Position numbers and translations under genes: made by a program
In this document: in pieces, positions 21,443 through 25,259 of the stretch
Layout of the letters: every line of letters begins with the position of its first letter
Numbering within the stretch: position 1 is the first letter of the stretch
Assembly: GCA_046542355.1 (NCBI GenBank)
Contig: JBKHBN010000026.1
Location: 1 to 25,259, forward strand
Length of the DNA: 25,259 bases
Direction of reading: 5' to 3'
Origin: UBA1672 sp046542355
GTDB lineage: Bacteria; Pseudomonadota; Alphaproteobacteria; Micavibrionales; Micavibrionaceae
Notes under the pieces: model-generated
What the model saw: the letters and a program-made list of their open reading frames with translations, nothing else
Database searches by the model: none
Told to the model about the DNA's origin: nothing

Positions 21443-24436
21443 TTAATGACCTGTAAGGGTGTTGGCAATGGTATTAAGCAGGCTATCCTTGTCGAATTTG
21501 GCCACATAGTTCCCATATCCGACTTCCATACCACGCTCTATATCCTTTGGCGTCGCATGTGAAGATAAGGCAACCATAGGTGTTTCCGCCCATAGTCCAC
21601 CGCTCTTTCTAATAACGCGGGCAAACTCAAAGCCATCCATGTCCGGCATCTCGATGTCGCTGACAATAACATCAAAGGAAATGCCATCTTCTTGCAGCTT
21701 CAACGCCTCCGTTGGGCCTTCAAGAGTGGTGACCTCATAACCGGCAACGCTAAGAACGGGGGTTAGCATATTACGGAAGAATGGACTGTCATCAACCAGG
21801 AGCACGCGCTTTCTTCTGCTGCCATTGGCACATTGATCGGCATAAGGGGTATCACTTCCATCTTTGAACCAGTCACCGCCAACCCCGTTGAGGAAGTAGG
21901 CGATATCAACGACATCTGTTGCCTGCTCATTGATAATAGCACTGCCCATCAGACCTTTTTGTGTGGAGCTGAGTTTGACGTTGATATGTTCTTCAATAAT
22001 ATCAACAATTTCTTCAACGATAATACCCATAGACTGATCGCGGTCGGCAAAGACAAGAACAGGCCGATCTTCGACTCCCTCAAGGCTGATCGAAGAGTTA
22101 AACGGTACCAGCGGCATCAGGTTTCCACGATATTGCACAAGCATCTGCCCGCTGGAATATTCAATATCCTCCATGCGTACATTCTCAAGACGTGCAACAA
22201 GAGAAAGCGGAACGGCTTTTGGCGTATTATCACCCACATTAAACAGCAGAAGAGATGTCTTCTTCTCTGAGTCTGCAAAATGCTTGGCTTCCATCAGGCC
22301 TGCATCCTGATTCTCAAGGTTATCAATACTGCCTGAAACATTGGCAATACCATTAGGGTCAAGAATCATAATGACGCGGCCATCCCCAAGGATCGTATTA
22401 CCGGAAAACAGTTTCAGCCCCTTGAGCATCTGTGCAACCGGTTTCACAACAATTTCCTCAGTATCAAATACGCGATCAACAATAATCCCGAACTGATAGC
22501 CACCAACCTCGGCAATGACAATATAAAGATTTCTGCTTTTCTCATCGCCATCTTTCAGCGCTTTTTCACCGGCGCGCTTCAAGGACTCAACCAAAGACTG
22601 CTCCTGCTCAGGGCCAATAGCATCAACGCCGCCATCTTCTTGATCGAAGAAGGGATTATTTTCAGAGAAAGCCTGAGGGTTTGCAGCAGCGCTAACAGGG
22701 CTCTGGCCGGTTGCACTTAACTGATCTGACAGTTTTTCTGCTGCCAGTGACAAAACCTCACCTAGGGATACAAGAGGCAATAAACGGTCACGCAAGCGAA
22801 AGACCGGCGCACCCTTGATATATTCAATGCGGTTATCTCCGGTCTCGGAAACCATAACCAGCTCACTGACAGAAAGCTGTGGTATGGCAAAACGCTCCCC
22901 GGCAGATTCAACAATAAGCGCATGAACAATCGCAAGCGTAAGAGGAATTTTGATCGTAAAGACAGAACCTTTTCCATCTGTGGACTTCAAATCAACAGAA
23001 CCGCCAATTTTCTCAATGTTGGTGCGCACCACATCCATGCCAACCCCGCGCCCGGAAACGGACGTTACCTTCTCGGCTGTAGAAAAACCGGGCTTGAAAA
23101 TAAATTGCTGAAGTTGCTGCGTGGACATATCGTCAAGCTCTTCCGCGCTTGCCAGACCACTCTTGAGCGCTTTTTGACGGATAAGCTCGTCATTAAGCCC
23201 TTTACCATCATCAGAGATCTTGATGATGATATGCCCACCCCCGTGATAGGCTTCTAGGATGATATTACCGGTTTCCTGCTTCCCGGCTTTAAGACGCTCC
23301 GCCGGTGTTTCTATGCCGTGATCCCCTGAGTTGCGAATCATGTGCGTGAGCGGATCTTTAATCATCTCAAGAACCTGCCTATCAAGCTCAGTATCCTGAC
23401 CGCGCATCTCAAGATGAATTTTCTTGTTAAGCTCCAAAGCCAGATCACGAATAATACGCGGAAGTTTGGACCAGGCATTGCCGATAGGCTGCATCCGTGT
23501 TTTCATCACGCCTTCCTGCAATTCGGAAACCACATGATTCAGGCGTTGAAGCGGGGCTGAGAAGGCGGTTTCACCTTCGGCGCGAACAATTTGCAAAAGC
23601 TGGTTTCGCGTTAAAACCAGCTCACTGACCATCGTCATCAAGTCTTCAAGGACATCCACATTAACGCGTAATGTGTGCGTGGTTTTGTTTGCACTTCCTC
23701 CCTCGGCAGAAGCTTCTTCTCCATTGGCAGCAGCACCGGCTTGCACGCCCGCTCCTGCACTTTGAGTATCAATCTCGGCCTCGAGTTTTTTACGCTCTTC
23801 TTCCTGTTTTTCAATATCAGCTGGATTCACAATACCCTCCATTCCTGGCGCAGCAGCAAAGGCTGCCTCCAATTCGTCCAATGGGACATCACCAGGAGCC
23901 AGCTCGCGCGGCCCCTCAACAACATGTAAAATCTTTTCCGGTTTGGTTTCCGGCATTTCTTCCGGCTCTGCCTCTGCTTCCGCCCCTTGATCAAAGAACG
24001 CATCGGACTGGTCTTCCGTAGCTTCCGGCGCAGCATCGGCACCAGCATCGCTAAGGGTCTTCCCTTCATAGGCGGCATCGAGCTTCTCAATGATATCCAT
24101 ATCATTGCCTTCCGGTTCCTTGCCGTCCTTTTCCAAGGCGCTAACGATAAACTTAATACGATCAATCGAATCGAATATCAGTGTTACACAGGCAGGCGTT
24201 ACCTCTAAGTCACCATCGCGAAAACGCCCAAGGACGTTCTCAGCGTGATGGGCAATTCTTTCAAGCCTCGGTAAATCGAGAAAACCACATGTTCCCTTGA
24301 TTGTGTGCACCAGACGAAAAATCTTGCCAAGAAGATCCTGATCATTGGGATTTTGTTCAAAATTCACAAGATCAACATCAAGCTCGTCAAGACTTTCATT
24401 GGTCTCAGTTAAAAACTCGATAACGAGATCATCCAT
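21443..24436 (-). CDS. cheA: Hybrid chemotaxis histidine kinase CheA with two CheW-like domains and a receiver
   Basis: A 997-aa kinase, larger than the usual 650-700. Domains in order: Hpt with phospho-acceptor His44 (LVHTIKGTCGF); an acidic Pro/Glu/Ala-rich linker (about 130-250) where the CheY-binding P2 domain usually is, with no clear P2 fold; P3 dimerization (about 255-310); kinase domain with HMIRNSGDHGIE (N box, about 365), ISDDGKGLN and VSGRGVGMDVV (about 459); a first CheW domain with an extra 70-residue insert (about 557-632) rich in Ser, Asn, Glu and Gln; a second CheW-like domain (about 705-850, LLLFNVGD to VVDIAYFLN); and a C-terminal receiver (about 873-993) with VLLVDDSPFF and the Asp in VSDIEMPDMDG (about 924). 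GGAGAA nine bases before the ATG supports the start. The receiver may act as a phosphate sink or feedback site. Confidence 0.97.
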   Translation of the reverse strand: MDDLVIEFLTETNESLDELDVDLVNFEQNPNDQDLLGKIFRLVHTIKGTCGFLDLPRLERIAHHAENVLGRFRDGDLEVTPACVTLIFDSIDRIKFIVSALEKDGKEPEGNDMDIIEKLDAAYEGKTLSDAGADAAPEATEDQSDAFFDQGAEAEAEPEEMPETKPEKILHVVEGPRELAPGDVPLDELEAAFAAAPGMEGIVNPADIEKQEEERKKLEAEIDTQSAGAGVQAGAAANGEEASAEGGSANKTTHTLRVNVDVLEDLMTMVSELVLTRNQLLQIVRAEGETAFSAPLQRLNHVVSELQEGVMKTRMQPIGNAWSKLPRIIRDLALELNKKIHLEMRGQDTELDRQVLEMIKDPLTHMIRNSGDHGIETPAERLKAGKQETGNIILEAYHGGGHIIIKISDDGKGLNDELIRQKALKSGLASAEELDDMSTQQLQQFIFKPGFSTAEKVTSVSGRGVGMDVVRTNIEKIGGSVDLKSTDGKGSVFTIKIPLTLAIVHALIVESAGERFAIPQLSVSELVMVSETGDNRIEYIKGAPVFRLRDRLLPLVSLGEVLSLAAEKLSDQLSATGQSPVSAAANPQAFSENNPFFDQEDGGVDAIGPEQEQSLVESLKRAGEKALKDGDEKSRNLYIVIAEVGGYQFGIIVDRVFDTEEIVVKPVAQMLKGLKLFSGNTILGDGRVIMILDPNGIANVSGSIDNLENQDAGLMEAKHFADSEKKTSLLLFNVGDNTPKAVPLSLVARLENVRMEDIEYSSGQMLVQYRGNLMPLVPFNSSISLEGVEDRPVLVFADRDQSMGIIVEEIVDIIEEHINVKLSSTQKGLMGSAIINEQATDVVDIAYFLNGVGGDWFKDGSDTPYADQCANGSRRKRVLLVDDSPFFRNMLTPVLSVAGYEVTTLEGPTEALKLQEDGISFDVIVSDIEMPDMDGFEFARVIRKSGGLWAETPMVALSSHATPKDIERGMEVGYGNYVAKFDKDSLLNTIANTLTGH

Positions 24437-24730
24437 AAAAACATTTCTCCAATCACAACTATGTCAAATTCAAAAAACAACTTACGCTCATAATTTACGT
24501 TCTACGCGAAGAATTAATAAAATCCTTCGATATTTCTATATAAGGTCTACATAAAATGTGAACAGAACCTCTATGTATGCATAAAAAGAACAAACATAAC
24601 TCAGGCAGAGGGTGTCACTAAACCTGTATCAGGTGAGAGAACACAAGAATCGATACGCAATAAAACTCAAAGAACCAAGGGCACGCAACTAAAAAGACAA
24701 TGAACAAGCCAGAGAACACAAGACCCACAT
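24437..24730. other. Intergenic region between chpT and cheA
   Basis: No gene in these 294 bases. AT-rich. A small perfect palindrome, ACCTGTATCAGGT (24622-24634), is the only clear structure. It may hold a cheA promoter, but I cannot identify one confidently. Confidence 0.5.
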
Positions 24731-25259
24731 TCAGGATACAACGATCTGCTTTAATCGCAAGGCAATAAAATCATCCCCTGTTTCATCAACACAAATCTCA
24801 TAATCATACTTATCAGCAAAAAGCCCCATGATATAGGGGTGTATTAACTTCGCATCAAGCTTTTCAACAGATGTTTCAAGCATAAGCGCAGGCAGGAAAT
24901 CATCACGCAAAGCGGCGCGTTCTCCTGTAGCGCTTAGACGTACGGCATCACCGGCATCGGCCTCAAGCGAGATTTGCCCGCCCTTTGGCAAAGAGTCGGC
25001 CAACAACAATAAGGCACACATCAAAAGCTTGGGAAATCCGCGCCGCGGCTCAAACCCTAAATCCAAACGCGGATCCCAGTCCTGCGTTACGCGCTTATCG
25101 CCAGCGATATATTCTCCAAAATACTGGTGTATTTGCTCAAGCTTGATGCTCTCATCTGCACCGCCCAGCCCATAAGCCATGCGTAACGTCTTTAATTTGG
25201 CATTGGCCTGCTCGGCGCTGAAGGAAAAGAGATCCACCGCCACATCGCCATTTCTTTGC
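24731..25259 (-). CDS. chpT: Histidine phosphotransferase ChpT family, C-terminal part
   Basis: The frame is open to the right edge, so the N-terminus with the phospho-acceptor His is outside the window; the GTG at 25243 is probably internal, because in-frame codons continue upstream. The visible 175 residues fit the ChpT pseudo-kinase fold: the end of the second DHp helix (AEQANAKLKTLRMAYGLGG, comparable to the Caulobacter QFTRVAFG region), then a degenerate ATPase-like domain with FPKLLMCALLLLADSLPKGG, matching the RAVLNIAQIAASALPAGG region as I remember it. In Caulobacter ChpT passes phosphate from CckA to CtrA and CpdR. A homologue beside cheA may act in this chemotaxis pathway or simply share the locus; it lies 294 bases before cheA. 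Confidence 0.85.
   Translation of the reverse strand, partial: QRNGDVAVDLFSFSAEQANAKLKTLRMAYGLGGADESIKLEQIHQYFGEYIAGDKRVTQDWDPRLDLGFEPRRGFPKLLMCALLLLADSLPKGGQISLEADAGDAVRLSATGERAALRDDFLPALMLETSVEKLDAKLIHPYIMGLFADKYDYEICVDETGDDFIALRLKQIVVS

Overview
The window looks like chromosomal DNA from an alphaproteobacterium. The main evidence is a ChpT-type histidine phosphotransferase, which belongs to the alphaproteobacterial CtrA/chemotaxis phosphorelay, placed directly upstream of a cheA-cheW-cheY-cheB-cheR cluster. CheZ and a REC-tailed CheA are also present. LepA, PurH and a U32 protein are ordinary housekeeping genes of a Gram-negative. A Micavibrio- or Rhodospirillales-like lineage would fit, but that is inference; no 16S or other marker is present. 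Almost every gene is on the minus strand, so the description below runs from high to low coordinates in the direction of transcription.

Region A (25259-18057) is the signalling cluster: chpT (C-terminal part only, cut by the window edge), then cheA (a hybrid kinase with two CheW-like domains and a C-terminal receiver), cheW, cheY, cheB and cheR. Together they cover receptor coupling, phosphotransfer and adaptation. The phosphatase CheZ lies about 16 kb away at 1332-2057, next to a two-TM membrane protein that resembles DUF3137. purH (16364-17971) follows cheR.

Region B (16046-7459) is the least explained part and takes up a third of the window. Six minus-strand genes run from a candidate extended -10 promoter at about 16146 to an intrinsic terminator at about 7354-7392. 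They encode a 206-aa glycine-rich membrane protein with amphipathic 11-residue repeats, a 553-aa Ala-rich protein, a 1616-aa giant with membrane helices and low-complexity linkers, two small acidic paralogous proteins, and a 61-aa peptide. I recognise none of them. The shared layout, a possibly shared two-helix membrane module, and the paralogous pair suggest one dedicated membrane-associated complex. This is the best candidate for an undescribed system.

Region C (7245-3682) holds a small plus-strand single-TM protein, lepA, an Abi-family HEPN protein (probable phage-defence RNase) and a small lipoprotein. The lepA leader is unusual: a 95-bp tandem repeat (2.5 copies) makes two successive 32-codon ORFs that copy the first 16 codons of lepA. 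Each ends in an ATGA overlap with the next start, and the last overlap is with lepA itself. Between lepA and the Abi gene lies a compact plus-strand promoter-plus-hairpin unit that could be a small RNA.

Region D (3310-1) contains the DUF3137-like gene, cheZ, a small unrecognised ORF, and the first 253 codons of a U32-family protein that runs off the left edge. I saw no tRNA, rRNA, CRISPR array, transposase or phage structural gene.
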